The position numbers and the translations under genes were made by a program. A stretch of DNA of 57,345 bases, from NCBI GenBank assembly GCA_945883235.1, contig CAMCXF010000018.1, positions 1 through 57,345 of the forward strand. The letters run 5' to 3'. The stretch comes from Phenylobacterium deserti (GTDB lineage: Bacteria; Pseudomonadota; Alphaproteobacteria; Caulobacterales; Caulobacteraceae). The notes below the pieces were generated by a model that had not been told where the DNA came from, searched no databases, and was given only the letters and a program-made list of their open reading frames with translations. This document shows, one piece after another, positions 8,657-17,251 of this stretch (position 1 is its first letter; the number at the start of each line of letters is the position of its first letter).

Positions 8657-9967
8657 TTAAGGCGCTGCAGCCGCGTGGTGCAGCTCCAGCCCGATGGCGT
8701 GGTTGCGGGGAAATCCGTTCCACGTCGCGCCGGGGCCACCGGGGCTGATCGCGCCGTAGCCCGCAGGACCTTTTGTCGGCCATCTTGTGGCGTTGGAGAA
8801 CGGGGTGTCGGTGGTCAGATAGGGGAGGCGGCTCTGATCACCCTTCACCCAGTAGTCCAGGAACGCAGTGATGAAGTGCTGCTGGATTGCGGCCGTGCGC
8901 GTCTTGCTCCAGACCGGATCCTCGAACCAGTCCAGATCCCACAGCTGATCGCGCATCTGCGCAGGCGCGGCGTTCATGCCGAGGTTATGGCCGCCATTCT
9001 GGAACACCAGCAGATAGCGATCCGCGTGCGTCGCCTGCTCATAGATGGTGCGCACGCCGTCGGCGAAGCCCACCGTCCGGTCCCGGTCCCCGGCAATCAC
9101 CAGCAGCGGGGTCTTCAAGTCGGCCAGACCCTGCGGGCCCCAGGCCTTGAAGCCGGTGCCGCCGCCGGCCGGTGCCATCACCGCCACGGCCTTCAGGCCA
9201 GGAATGCTCAGATCGGTCGCCTTGGCTCCACCGCGTAGGTAGGGCTTTAGCAGGATGCCGGCGAAGGCCGCGCGACCCGTGGGATCCAGACCGGCGCCGG
9301 CGACCGTCAGGGATCCATAGCCTCCCATGGAGTAGCCGATCACCGCCACCCGCTCAGGGTCTACGCCGGGCAAGGTTCCGGCGTGCGCTTGGGCCAGCAG
9401 GGCTCGGGCCACGAAGCTGATGTCCAGCGGGCGTCGCAAAAGCGGCTGGCCTGCCTTGGCGGCGTCGCTGATGTCGGGGTCCCGGTGGTGGATGGCGGCG
9501 ACTACATAGCCTTTCGACGCCAGGTTCTCGGTCAGCCAGGTCATTGCCGCTGGCGTACCGCTATAGCCGTGGGAGACGATCACCAGGGGATGGCGACCGG
9601 CTACCGCCGGCGCGCCCCGCACCGCCAGCCCCCGAACCGTGAATGCTGCGGGTTTGCGGGGCGGCTCGCTGGGCAGCTGATCCGAATAGGTCACCGGTTT
9701 GCCGCCGGCCCGCACCGTGGCCGGATACCAGATGTCGACAGGCAGCACCCGACCCGGGGCGGCCACACCTGACGTGGCCGGACCACGCGTCTGCAGATCG
9801 GGCTGTTCGCGGTCGGTCAGGATAATCGACCGTAGACCCACCCCATGCGGGCCCAGCTGAGCCAGGACCGGCGCATCGATGCCCGCCCGGCTCAACGGTT
9901 CCGACGCTGCGGGACCACCAGCCAGAAGTATAGCCGCCGCGATTCCAAGCCAACTCTTGAGCACCAT
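8657..9967 (-). CDS. Secreted alpha/beta hydrolase (dienelactone-hydrolase/PAF-AH-like)
   Basis: 436 residues with an N-terminal signal peptide (MVLKSWLGIAAAILLAGG). The core has the hydrolase signs HPLVIVSHGYSG, the nucleophile elbow GYSMGG (Ser213), an acid near AGDRDRTVG and a late GGHN histidine. The DIWYP and HPLVIVSHG combination is typical of the broad dienelactone hydrolase/platelet-activating-factor acetylhydrolase-like group, which hydrolyses esters. GGAG lies just before the ATG at 9967, only two bases after the sulfatase stop, so it is the last gene of the DUF3604-sulfatase operon. Substrate unknown. Confidence 0.82.
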   Translation of the reverse strand: MVLKSWLGIAAAILLAGGPAASEPLSRAGIDAPVLAQLGPHGVGLRSIILTDREQPDLQTRGPATSGVAAPGRVLPVDIWYPATVRAGGKPVTYSDQLPSEPPRKPAAFTVRGLAVRGAPAVAGRHPLVIVSHGYSGTPAAMTWLTENLASKGYVVAAIHHRDPDISDAAKAGQPLLRRPLDISFVARALLAQAHAGTLPGVDPERVAVIGYSMGGYGSLTVAGAGLDPTGRAAFAGILLKPYLRGGAKATDLSIPGLKAVAVMAPAGGGTGFKAWGPQGLADLKTPLLVIAGDRDRTVGFADGVRTIYEQATHADRYLLVFQNGGHNLGMNAAPAQMRDQLWDLDWFEDPVWSKTRTAAIQQHFITAFLDYWVKGDQSRLPYLTTDTPFSNATRWPTKGPAGYGAISPGGPGATWNGFPRNHAIGLELHHAAAAP

Positions 9968-9969
9968 GC

Positions 9970-11388
9970 TCACTCCGGTCCGCCGCCATAGAGCAGCGAC
10001 TTGGGATCCACTGGCAAGCCCTTCACATAGCGATCCACCAGGGTCTTGAGCTCTCCGGCCTGCGCCGTTCCGGCACGGCTCAAGCCGCCCCACCGCGCGG
10101 GCGACATGGTGTTCGCCCAAGCCTGCCAGGCCGCCTGCATGGTCTTGAGACGCTGGGGATCCGTTGCGGCCAGATCGTGACGTTCGCCGATGTCCGTTGT
10201 CAGATTGAACAGGTAGTCGGCGTCTTCGACCTTCACCAGCTTCCAGGGCCCCTGGCGCATGGCACCTTGGGGCCCCATGCGCCAAAACAGCTGCGAATGC
10301 GCGTCACCGGCGCGGGAACCCTTCAGGAAGGGCATCAGGTTCACGCCATCGAGGTCGGATCCTGTCGGCACCCCGGCGACCGACAACGCAGTAGCCGTCA
10401 CGTCGAAGCCCATGGCGACAGAGCTGACCGTCCGCCCACCAGGGATCTGGCCGGTCCACCGGAAAATGGCCGGTACCCGGACGCCCCCCTCAAGGGTCAA
10501 TGCCTTGACCCCATTCAGGGGCGCGTTGGAGGAGGTGGTCTGCCAGGTCGGGCCGCCGTTGTCGCTGGTGAAGACGATCAGGGTGTTGTTCGCAAGGCCG
10601 TTGCGCTCGACCGCCTCAACAATCTTGCCGACGCCATCGTCCAGCGCCGCCAGCATGGCCAGATAGGTCCGACGCTTCGGGTCCGACACACTTGCAAAGC
10701 GCGCCAGATAGGGGGCTGTCGCCTGGAGCGGGGCATGGACGGCGTTGTAGGACGCATAGATGAAGAACGGACGGTCCTTGTTGGCGTCGATGTAGTTGAC
10801 GGCCTCATTGCTGAAGGCTTCGGTGGTGTGCGCTGGCATGGGTGCGGGCTCGGTGCCGCGCATCAGAGACCTGGCCCCGCTGGCACCCTGCGGTGTGTAG
10901 GCCATGGCCCCGTCGAGAAACCCGTAGAACGTATCGAAGCCGCGCGCCGTCGGCAGGTTGGTCTGGGTGAAGCCCAGGTGCCATTTGCCGAACATTCCGG
11001 TGGCATAGCCCCGAGCCTTCAGCCGCTCCGGCAGGGACTGACTGTCTTTGGGAAGACCAAAGTCAGGGTCCGCGCGCTGGGTGGTGCCGGGATTATTCTC
11101 GAAGCCGAAGCGATGTTGGTACCGGCCCGTCATCAGCGCGGCCCGGCTGGGCGCGCAGGTCGGGTGGTTGGAATAGAAATTGGTCATCCGGACGCCGTCG
11201 CGCGCCAGCTTGTCGATGTTGGGAGTTTGTACATCCTGTGCGCCCAGGTCGCCGTAGCCCAGGTCGTCGGCCAGGATCAGGATGACGTTGGGTCCGGTCT
11301 CCGGCGGCGTTGGTGCTGCGACCGCCGGAGCCATCAGGGTCAGGGCGACGACGACGGCGGCTTCCAGCGCGGTCTTCAGGTGTTTCAA
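9970..11388 (-). CDS. Secreted type I sulfatase
   Basis: 472 residues with a signal peptide ending near VAAPTPP. The sulfatase signature CAPSRAALMTGR is intact, with Cys78 the residue oxidised to formylglycine; the first metal site reads ILADDLGYGD and further motifs are GKWHLG and FTSDNGG. The predicted role is hydrolysis of a sulfate ester in the periplasm. The maturase is not in this window. It is followed two bases later by an esterase-like hydrolase and preceded 34 bases upstream by a HupE/UreJ-type gene, so it probably acts with the DUF3604 proteins on one substrate. Confidence 0.92.
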   Translation of the reverse strand: MKHLKTALEAAVVVALTLMAPAVAAPTPPETGPNVILILADDLGYGDLGAQDVQTPNIDKLARDGVRMTNFYSNHPTCAPSRAALMTGRYQHRFGFENNPGTTQRADPDFGLPKDSQSLPERLKARGYATGMFGKWHLGFTQTNLPTARGFDTFYGFLDGAMAYTPQGASGARSLMRGTEPAPMPAHTTEAFSNEAVNYIDANKDRPFFIYASYNAVHAPLQATAPYLARFASVSDPKRRTYLAMLAALDDGVGKIVEAVERNGLANNTLIVFTSDNGGPTWQTTSSNAPLNGVKALTLEGGVRVPAIFRWTGQIPGGRTVSSVAMGFDVTATALSVAGVPTGSDLDGVNLMPFLKGSRAGDAHSQLFWRMGPQGAMRQGPWKLVKVEDADYLFNLTTDIGERHDLAATDPQRLKTMQAAWQAWANTMSPARWGGLSRAGTAQAGELKTLVDRYVKGLPVDPKSLLYGGGPE

Positions 11389-11422
11389 TGCGGACCTCTT
11401 TAACGGCGAGCGTATACAACTT

Positions 11423-12436
11423 TCATACAGCGGCGATCGTCCGTTCGATCAGCCAATAGGCTGAAAGCCCGCCGATGGCATAGGCCGGGACCTGCGCGTT
11501 CCACCCTGGGAGCGACAACCTCATTTTGAGAGACAGCGCGCGCCAGGCGGCGATCAGGGCTAGTGCGGCACCGATGAACATGAGTTGCCCGATTTCGACG
11601 CCGATATTGAACAGCAACAGCGCCTGAGGCGCGGCCCCCTTTGGCAGGCCGATGTCGGCCAGCACGCCGGCAAACGCCATGCCGTGGAGCAGTCCGAACA
11701 GGAAGGCGATCAGCCAGGGGCGGCGTTGTGCGAGGGTCGGGTCGGCGCGGCGTGAGGTCGCCAGTTCCACGGCCACGAACAGGATGCTGAGCGCCACCAG
11801 CGCCTCGATGGCGGCGGAAGGAAACTGCAGGTATCCCAGGGCGGCCAGGGCCAGGGTGATACTGTGCGCCGCGGTGAACGCTGTGACGGCCTTCACCAGC
11901 CGCCAGTTTGCGCCGATCAACAGTAGCAGTCCCAGCACGAACAGCAGGTGGTCGAAGCCGGTCAGGATATGCTCCACCCCAAGCTTCAGATACCCGGGTA
12001 CGGCAATGCCATTGGCCGGCGACAGCGAGAGTCGAACCGCAGGATCGGAGGGTCGCATGACCAGGTCCAGCGCCCGCCCGTCATGGGAGGAAACGCGGAC
12101 CAGGACATCTGTGACGCTTTGTTCCAGCCCCTCGACCGACAGGGTCTGGCCATCCAGCGGCGGTCCGCCGCGCACCTGCCAGAGCCGTGTCATGTAGCCC
12201 GGCGCCACCTGTTCGGCGCTGGCGGGTTTGTCGAGGGCACCGCCGGACAGGTGGGGCACAAGCCTGAGCGCCATATCGCCCACCACCGGGCGTTTCCAGG
12301 TGACATCATAGTCGCCCGGCCCCGTTTCGACGATCTGCACCAGGGCGGGGCGAACCTCGTGCGCGGCGACCGGCAGGGCCCAGCCAATCCACAGCGCCAG
12401 CGCGGCAAGGCAGGCGAGCAGACGGCGCGGGCTCAT
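11423..12436 (-). CDS. HupE/UreJ-type membrane protein
   Basis: 337 residues: signal peptide, an N-terminal beta-rich extracytoplasmic domain starting AAHEVRPA, and a C-terminal block of about six TM helices with HILTGFDHLLFVL, FTAAHS and FGLLHGMAFAG. The conserved His/Asp residues in TM helices match HupE/UreJ proteins, which are proposed metal (nickel or cobalt) carriers. This two-domain subgroup is common in non-urease contexts and its cargo is not established. The ATG overlaps the stop of the upstream PpiC gene by four bases (ATGA), so the two are coupled. Confidence 0.85.
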   Translation of the reverse strand: MSPRRLLACLAALALWIGWALPVAAHEVRPALVQIVETGPGDYDVTWKRPVVGDMALRLVPHLSGGALDKPASAEQVAPGYMTRLWQVRGGPPLDGQTLSVEGLEQSVTDVLVRVSSHDGRALDLVMRPSDPAVRLSLSPANGIAVPGYLKLGVEHILTGFDHLLFVLGLLLLIGANWRLVKAVTAFTAAHSITLALAALGYLQFPSAAIEALVALSILFVAVELATSRRADPTLAQRRPWLIAFLFGLLHGMAFAGVLADIGLPKGAAPQALLLFNIGVEIGQLMFIGAALALIAAWRALSLKMRLSLPGWNAQVPAYAIGGLSAYWLIERTIAAV

Positions 12437-13284
12437 TGCGGAAGACCCGCAATCTCGACCTTGTACCTTTGGCGCAGTCCTTGCCGGAAGGCCCGGTTCT
12501 TGATCTGCCGCTGCTCGGCCATCCAGGCGTCCAGTACCTCGGCGCGGACCTCTGCCAGCGGCACGGTCTCTGATGCGAGGCGGCTCTGCACCTGGATCAG
12601 GTGAACGCCGTAGGGCGAGGTGACGGGCCCGACCCAGGTCATCAACGGTGCTTCCCGGGCGACCCTGGTGAAGTCCGGACCGTAGTCGCGAAGCAGGTCG
12701 GCAGCCGCAATGTCAGCGTAGGCCAAGGGCAGGAGCGCGGGATCTCCGGCTGCGGGCTGGCCCGACTTCAGTTTCGCCAGAGCTTCTGTGGCCGCGATCG
12801 GGGGGCTGGTCCCGGTTCGGTCCTGGCTGAAATAGACATGCCGCAACGCCAGCCGTGCTGGGGTTGCATAGCGGGTGCGATTCTTGTCGTAGTAGGCCTG
12901 CAGATCGGCCTCGCGCGGGGCGGGGATGGCGCTGACGTCTTCGCTGGCGAATGCCATCTTCTGGGCCAGGCGCCGGCGAACGATCATGTCGTCCTTGTCC
13001 AGGCCAAGGCGGATGGCCTCGCGGGCCATCAGTTCCTCGTCGACACGCTCCTGAATGATCGAGGCCAGTTCATCGCGGGTCGGCGGCCGCTGGGTCTGCA
13101 TCTCCCAGTACGCAGCGATTTGCTCCAGGTCGCGCGCCTCCAGGCGCACGGTGGGCCGATTCAGCCCGCTGGCGACAGAGATGGCTACGAACAGGGCCAC
13201 ACCGATGACAAGGAAGTGCAGCAGCGGCTCCCGCAGGACCCGCCTCCACATTGCGACGCGCGCGCTATCTGAACCCGGTGACAT
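12433..13284 (-). CDS. PpiC/parvulin-type peptidyl-prolyl isomerase, membrane anchored
   Basis: 283 residues: one N-terminal TM anchor (FLVIGVALFVAISVA), a SurA-like helical region with ERVDEELMAREA, and a C-terminal parvulin region containing LRHVYFSQ and SPYGVHLIQV. It would work as a periplasmic folding helper. The parvulin domain looks interrupted and degenerate, so chaperone rather than isomerase activity is possible. The ATG at 13284 has AGGAG six bases upstream; a TTG five codons earlier is less likely. It lies 11 bases after the last DUF3604 gene and overlaps the HupE-like gene by four bases. It may fold the exported partners of this operon. Confidence 0.85.
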   Translation of the reverse strand: MSPGSDSARVAMWRRVLREPLLHFLVIGVALFVAISVASGLNRPTVRLEARDLEQIAAYWEMQTQRPPTRDELASIIQERVDEELMAREAIRLGLDKDDMIVRRRLAQKMAFASEDVSAIPAPREADLQAYYDKNRTRYATPARLALRHVYFSQDRTGTSPPIAATEALAKLKSGQPAAGDPALLPLAYADIAAADLLRDYGPDFTRVAREAPLMTWVGPVTSPYGVHLIQVQSRLASETVPLAEVRAEVLDAWMAEQRQIKNRAFRQGLRQRYKVEIAGLPQ

Positions 13285-13295
13285 CAGGCTCCTGA

Positions 13296-15239
13296 TCAAG
13301 CCGTCGGCTCAAACCAGATCGGGGAAGACCAGGCGCGTTCCATTACTGTCGGCAACAGCTTCGGGTTTCGCGGCGTGCCGTTGCGCAGTGCATCCCAGGT
13401 CGACCAGCGGCAGGAGGGGTTCTCCAGGACACGAACATAGTAAAAAGCCCGCTGCTTCGCGTTGAACGTGGGATCGCTCCAGACGGTACGCAGTTCCACG
13501 TCACCCTTGAACCGATCCGGCTGGCAGGTCTTGAGGTCGACCGCTGCGCCGTTGTCCGGGCAGCGGCCATTGACCGCCTTCAGTCCGTCAGCGCAGGCCA
13601 CGTCGAAGACCTGCTCTTTGGCCACGCCGTTCTCCACCCAGCCCTTCACCACCTGGGCCCGCTGCAGGTAGCCCGAGCTCGGATCGCGCACCGCCCAGAC
13701 CAGGAACTTCGGCGCCTTGTTCGCCGCGGAAAGCAGGTCCCCGCCCATGGGCACGCCGTGAGCATAGGCCTGACGCACGGTGTCGGCGCGGGTCAGCAGA
13801 TCAACCGGGAAGTCGTAGCTTGCGAAGAACCGAACCTTGATGCGCGGACCCGAAGTCGCGAAGGTTTCCTTGCGCCGCATGGCTGCGTAGATCGCGTTGC
13901 GGCTGTTTTCCTCCGCCCAGACCCCGGCCAGACCCGACGCGCCCCAGCTCTGGAAACGGCCGCCGGCCTTGGCGGGATCGGTCCCTTCCCAGTCGGCCGC
14001 CTTGTTCGGCGGCACGGAGCCGCGCAGTTCCGGCGTGCCGTCATTGCGACCGGTCTTGCTGAAGTAATTCGGTTCCTCGACGCTGCCGGGGGCGGCGTTG
14101 TGGGTGTCGGAGGCACCGATCAGGCCGAACTTGAAGGGGTTGAAGCCCTTGGTCTGGCGCATGACGATACCGTCCTGCAATGCCTGGCGGATGTAGCCGC
14201 CCTTGAATTTAGTGATCGGCTTGTCCTGGCCGATATAGCTTTCCATAATCTCGAAGTTGGCCCATTCGTCGTTGGGCGACAGCGATGGATGGGTGTCCGA
14301 AGTCCCCTTGATCTGGGTCATCTCGACCAGCGGCTCGTTGCGCATCCGCAGGTCCGAATAGGCGCGATCAATAGGTTTGCCGTTCAGACGCACACTGTCG
14401 AACATCAAGCCGTCCGAACCGTTGGAATTGTGCGGGATGGCCAGGGCCTCGATGCCCTTGGCGCGCCAGCCGTCCATGGTGCGCCAGAGGTCCTCCGGGT
14501 CCTTGGACATGTTGGAATGATAGGGAAACTCCACCGTCTTCGCGCCCTTGAAGATTACATTTCGGTGCAAATTCCGACCGTCGGGGGCCGATGTGTATTC
14601 ATAGCCCACGAACGTCGTGAACTTTCCTGGAGTGTTGTGCCGCGCGGCAGCAGAGGTCACCTCGCCCCAGGCCTTTGATACCAGGGCTGGTGCAGAGAAC
14701 CCTGGCGGCAAGGAGTTGTTTCGGAAACCTGTGACGACGCGGGTGAACGCCTCTCGGATCGCCGCCGGTTCCGGGCTGAAGAGACCCTGCGTCACCGGCA
14801 GCTTAGACAACGGGCTGTTGGGGTCGGCGGCCTCACGAATAGCGCCGATATACTCTGCATGGTCGGTGACCGCGGCAAAGTCCAGTGGTCCGCCCGCCAG
14901 ACGGATATCATAGCCCTGTGCGTGGCCTATCGCCTCACCCTTGGCGAACCGGTAGGCGTCGTCCGGTGTACGCCTGACGTTGAAGATGTAGGCGTCGAAC
15001 GACAGCTGGGTGTGGACATGAAGGTCGCCGAAATAGGCGTTTCGATCAGCACTATAGCCAGGCAAATGCGCCGGCGCTGCGGTGGCCGTGGCTTTGGCCG
15101 ACGTGGTCGTGGAGGCCTGTGCGGGGGCCTTCGGCTTTGTCATCGTCTGCGCGCCAATCGCGGCCCCCGCGATCAGTACGCCGACCGCCACGGCGGGAGC
15201 CACATAGCGCAAGGCTGCCAACTTCGCTTCATTTGTCAT
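13296..15239 (-). CDS. DUF3604 protein, copy A
   Basis: 647 residues with an N-terminal hydrophobic segment (residues 13-31) that is a signal anchor. The DUF3604 domain carries PHP-like metal-site motifs in order: GDLHVHTQLS, VTDHAEY, IPHNSNG and GASDTHNAAPG. PHP-type sites bind two or three metals and usually hydrolyse phosphoesters; the reaction of DUF3604 proteins is not established. AGGGGG precedes the ATG. Its first ~50 residues are almost the same as copy B, whereas its C-terminal half is closer to copy C, which points to recombination among the copies. Third and last of three tandem copies in transcription order. Confidence 0.88.
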   Translation of the reverse strand: MTNEAKLAALRYVAPAVAVGVLIAGAAIGAQTMTKPKAPAQASTTTSAKATATAAPAHLPGYSADRNAYFGDLHVHTQLSFDAYIFNVRRTPDDAYRFAKGEAIGHAQGYDIRLAGGPLDFAAVTDHAEYIGAIREAADPNSPLSKLPVTQGLFSPEPAAIREAFTRVVTGFRNNSLPPGFSAPALVSKAWGEVTSAAARHNTPGKFTTFVGYEYTSAPDGRNLHRNVIFKGAKTVEFPYHSNMSKDPEDLWRTMDGWRAKGIEALAIPHNSNGSDGLMFDSVRLNGKPIDRAYSDLRMRNEPLVEMTQIKGTSDTHPSLSPNDEWANFEIMESYIGQDKPITKFKGGYIRQALQDGIVMRQTKGFNPFKFGLIGASDTHNAAPGSVEEPNYFSKTGRNDGTPELRGSVPPNKAADWEGTDPAKAGGRFQSWGASGLAGVWAEENSRNAIYAAMRRKETFATSGPRIKVRFFASYDFPVDLLTRADTVRQAYAHGVPMGGDLLSAANKAPKFLVWAVRDPSSGYLQRAQVVKGWVENGVAKEQVFDVACADGLKAVNGRCPDNGAAVDLKTCQPDRFKGDVELRTVWSDPTFNAKQRAFYYVRVLENPSCRWSTWDALRNGTPRNPKLLPTVMERAWSSPIWFEPTA

Positions 15240-15267
15240 CTCGATTCCCCCTCAAGCTTTCCAATAC

Positions 15268-17223
15268 CTAGGCTGTCGGCTCGAACCAGATCGGCGACGA
15301 CCAGGCCCGTTCCATGACGGTCGGCTGGAGTTTCGGATTTGGCGGCGTACCGTTGCGAAGTGCTTCCCATGTCGACCAGCGGCAGGATGGATTCTCCAGC
15401 ACCCGGACATAGTAAAAGGCCCGTTGTTTCGCATCGAACGTCGGATCCGACCAGACCGTCCGCAGTTCGACGTCGCCCTTGAAACGATCTGGCTCGCAGG
15501 TCTTCATGTCCACGGATGCCCCGTTTGGCGGGCATCGCCCGGTGGCCGCATTCAGCTTCAGCCCATCGGAACAGGCTACGTCGAAGACGCGCTCCTTGGC
15601 GACACCATTTTCGATCCAGCCCTTCACCACCTGTGCCCTCTGCAGGTAGGTGGAACGAGGATCGCGCACGGCCCAGACCAGGAATTTCGGCGCACGTCCG
15701 TTCGATGGCAGCAGGTCGCCCCCCATCGGCACGCCATGTGCGTAGGCCTGCCGCAACGTATCCGCGCGGGTCAGCAGGTCAGCCGGGAAGTCATATCCCG
15801 CAAAGAAGCGCACCTTCATCCGAGGTCCCGAGGTTGCGAAGGTTTCCTTGCGCCTCATGGCCGCATAGATCGCAGCGCGGCTGTTCTCCTCGGCCCAGAC
15901 ACCGGCCAGACCGGATGAGCCCCACGTCTGGAATACTGGGCGGGCTGGCGCGCCGGCGGCGTAGGCGTCGTCCCAGGTCTTTGCGCCCCTTGGCGGGACG
16001 CCACCGCGAAGGTCCGGCGTCCCATCTCGTCGGGCGGTCTTGCTGAAATAGTTGGGTTCTTCGACGCTGCCGGGTGCGGCGTTGTGGGTGTCTGAAGAGC
16101 CGATGAAGCCGAACTTGAATGGGTTGAAACCCTTGCTCTGGCGGAGCAGAATTCCGTCACTCAGCGCCTGGCGGACATAGCCACCGTGGAATTTGGTGAT
16201 CGCTTTTGCCTGGCCGATGTAGCTTTCCATAATCTCGAAATTGGCCCACTCGTCGTTGGTCGCCAGAGAAGGGTGCGTCTCGGATGTACCTTTGATCTGG
16301 GTCATTTCGACCAGCGGCTCGTTGCGCATCCGCAGGTCTGCGTAGGCACGGTCCAGCGGTTGGCCGTTCAGCCGCACACTGTCGAACATCAATCCGTCGC
16401 TGCCGTTGGAATTGTGCGGGATGGCCATCGCCTCAATGCCCTTGGCCCGCCAGCCATCCATGGTCCGCCAGAGGTTTTCCGGATCGGCGGAATCGCTGGC
16501 CGAATAGGGCGCACCAGGCACATTGGCTCCACGGAAGATCACATTGCGATGTAGGTTCCGACCGTCCGGCGCAGAAGTGTACTCATAACCGACAAATGTC
16601 GTGAAGCGGCCGGGCTGATTGTTGCGCGCGGCGGCGTCGCGTACCTCGGTCCATGCTCGTGACGTGATGCCAGGGTCGTTGAACTCCTTGGGCAGCGTCC
16701 CGTCACGACGCGCCTGGCCCATGCGGGCGAATGCCTTCTGGATCTCGTCCGGGTCAGGACTGAACAGACCCTTGCTGAACTCCAGCCTTGAAAGCGGTGT
16801 GCCCTCGATTCCGGCCTCGCGGACGGCGGCCAGGAACTCGGCGTGATCGGTGACGGCTACGAAGTCCAGTGGGCCGCCAGCCAGCCGGACGGTGTAGCCA
16901 CTGGCGTGCCCGATCGCTTCTCCGCGCGCAAACCGATAGGCGTCATCCGGCGTGCGGCGCAGGTTGAAAATATAGGCGTCGTTGGAGAGATAGGTGTGGA
17001 CATGCAGGTCGCCATAGTAGGCGTTGCGATCAGCACTATAGCCGGGCAAACGCGCCGGCGCTGCTGTCGCCTTGGCTTTGGCCGGTGTGGTCGTGGAGGC
17101 CTGCGCCGGGGCCTTCGGCTTTGTCATCGTCTGCGCGCCGATCGCGGCCCCGGCGATCAGTACACCGACTGCCACGGCTGGAACCACATAGCGCAAGGCT
17201 GCCAACTTCGCTTCATTTGTCAT
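15268..17223 (-). CDS. DUF3604 protein, copy B
   Basis: 651 residues, same plan as its neighbours: signal anchor, then GDLHVHTYLS, VTDHAEF, IPHNSNG and GSSDTHNAAPG, ending WFEPTA as in both other copies. It differs most in the region around residues 425-450 (RGAKTWDDAYAAG), where copies A and C share NKAADWEG. The ATG has AAGGGG upstream, and the 28-base spacer to the next copy is nearly the same as the spacer before copy A, so gene and leader were duplicated together. Probably periplasmic. Reaction unknown, as for copy A. Confidence 0.88.
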   Translation of the reverse strand: MTNEAKLAALRYVVPAVAVGVLIAGAAIGAQTMTKPKAPAQASTTTPAKAKATAAPARLPGYSADRNAYYGDLHVHTYLSNDAYIFNLRRTPDDAYRFARGEAIGHASGYTVRLAGGPLDFVAVTDHAEFLAAVREAGIEGTPLSRLEFSKGLFSPDPDEIQKAFARMGQARRDGTLPKEFNDPGITSRAWTEVRDAAARNNQPGRFTTFVGYEYTSAPDGRNLHRNVIFRGANVPGAPYSASDSADPENLWRTMDGWRAKGIEAMAIPHNSNGSDGLMFDSVRLNGQPLDRAYADLRMRNEPLVEMTQIKGTSETHPSLATNDEWANFEIMESYIGQAKAITKFHGGYVRQALSDGILLRQSKGFNPFKFGFIGSSDTHNAAPGSVEEPNYFSKTARRDGTPDLRGGVPPRGAKTWDDAYAAGAPARPVFQTWGSSGLAGVWAEENSRAAIYAAMRRKETFATSGPRMKVRFFAGYDFPADLLTRADTLRQAYAHGVPMGGDLLPSNGRAPKFLVWAVRDPRSTYLQRAQVVKGWIENGVAKERVFDVACSDGLKLNAATGRCPPNGASVDMKTCEPDRFKGDVELRTVWSDPTFDAKQRAFYYVRVLENPSCRWSTWEALRNGTPPNPKLQPTVMERAWSSPIWFEPTA

Positions 17224-17251
17224 CTCGAATCCCCTTCAAGCTTTCCAATGC

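Noticed and set aside
10177..11403. 408-codon plus-strand frame over the sulfatase
   Set aside because: Antisense shadow; the sulfatase signature on the minus strand is unmistakable.
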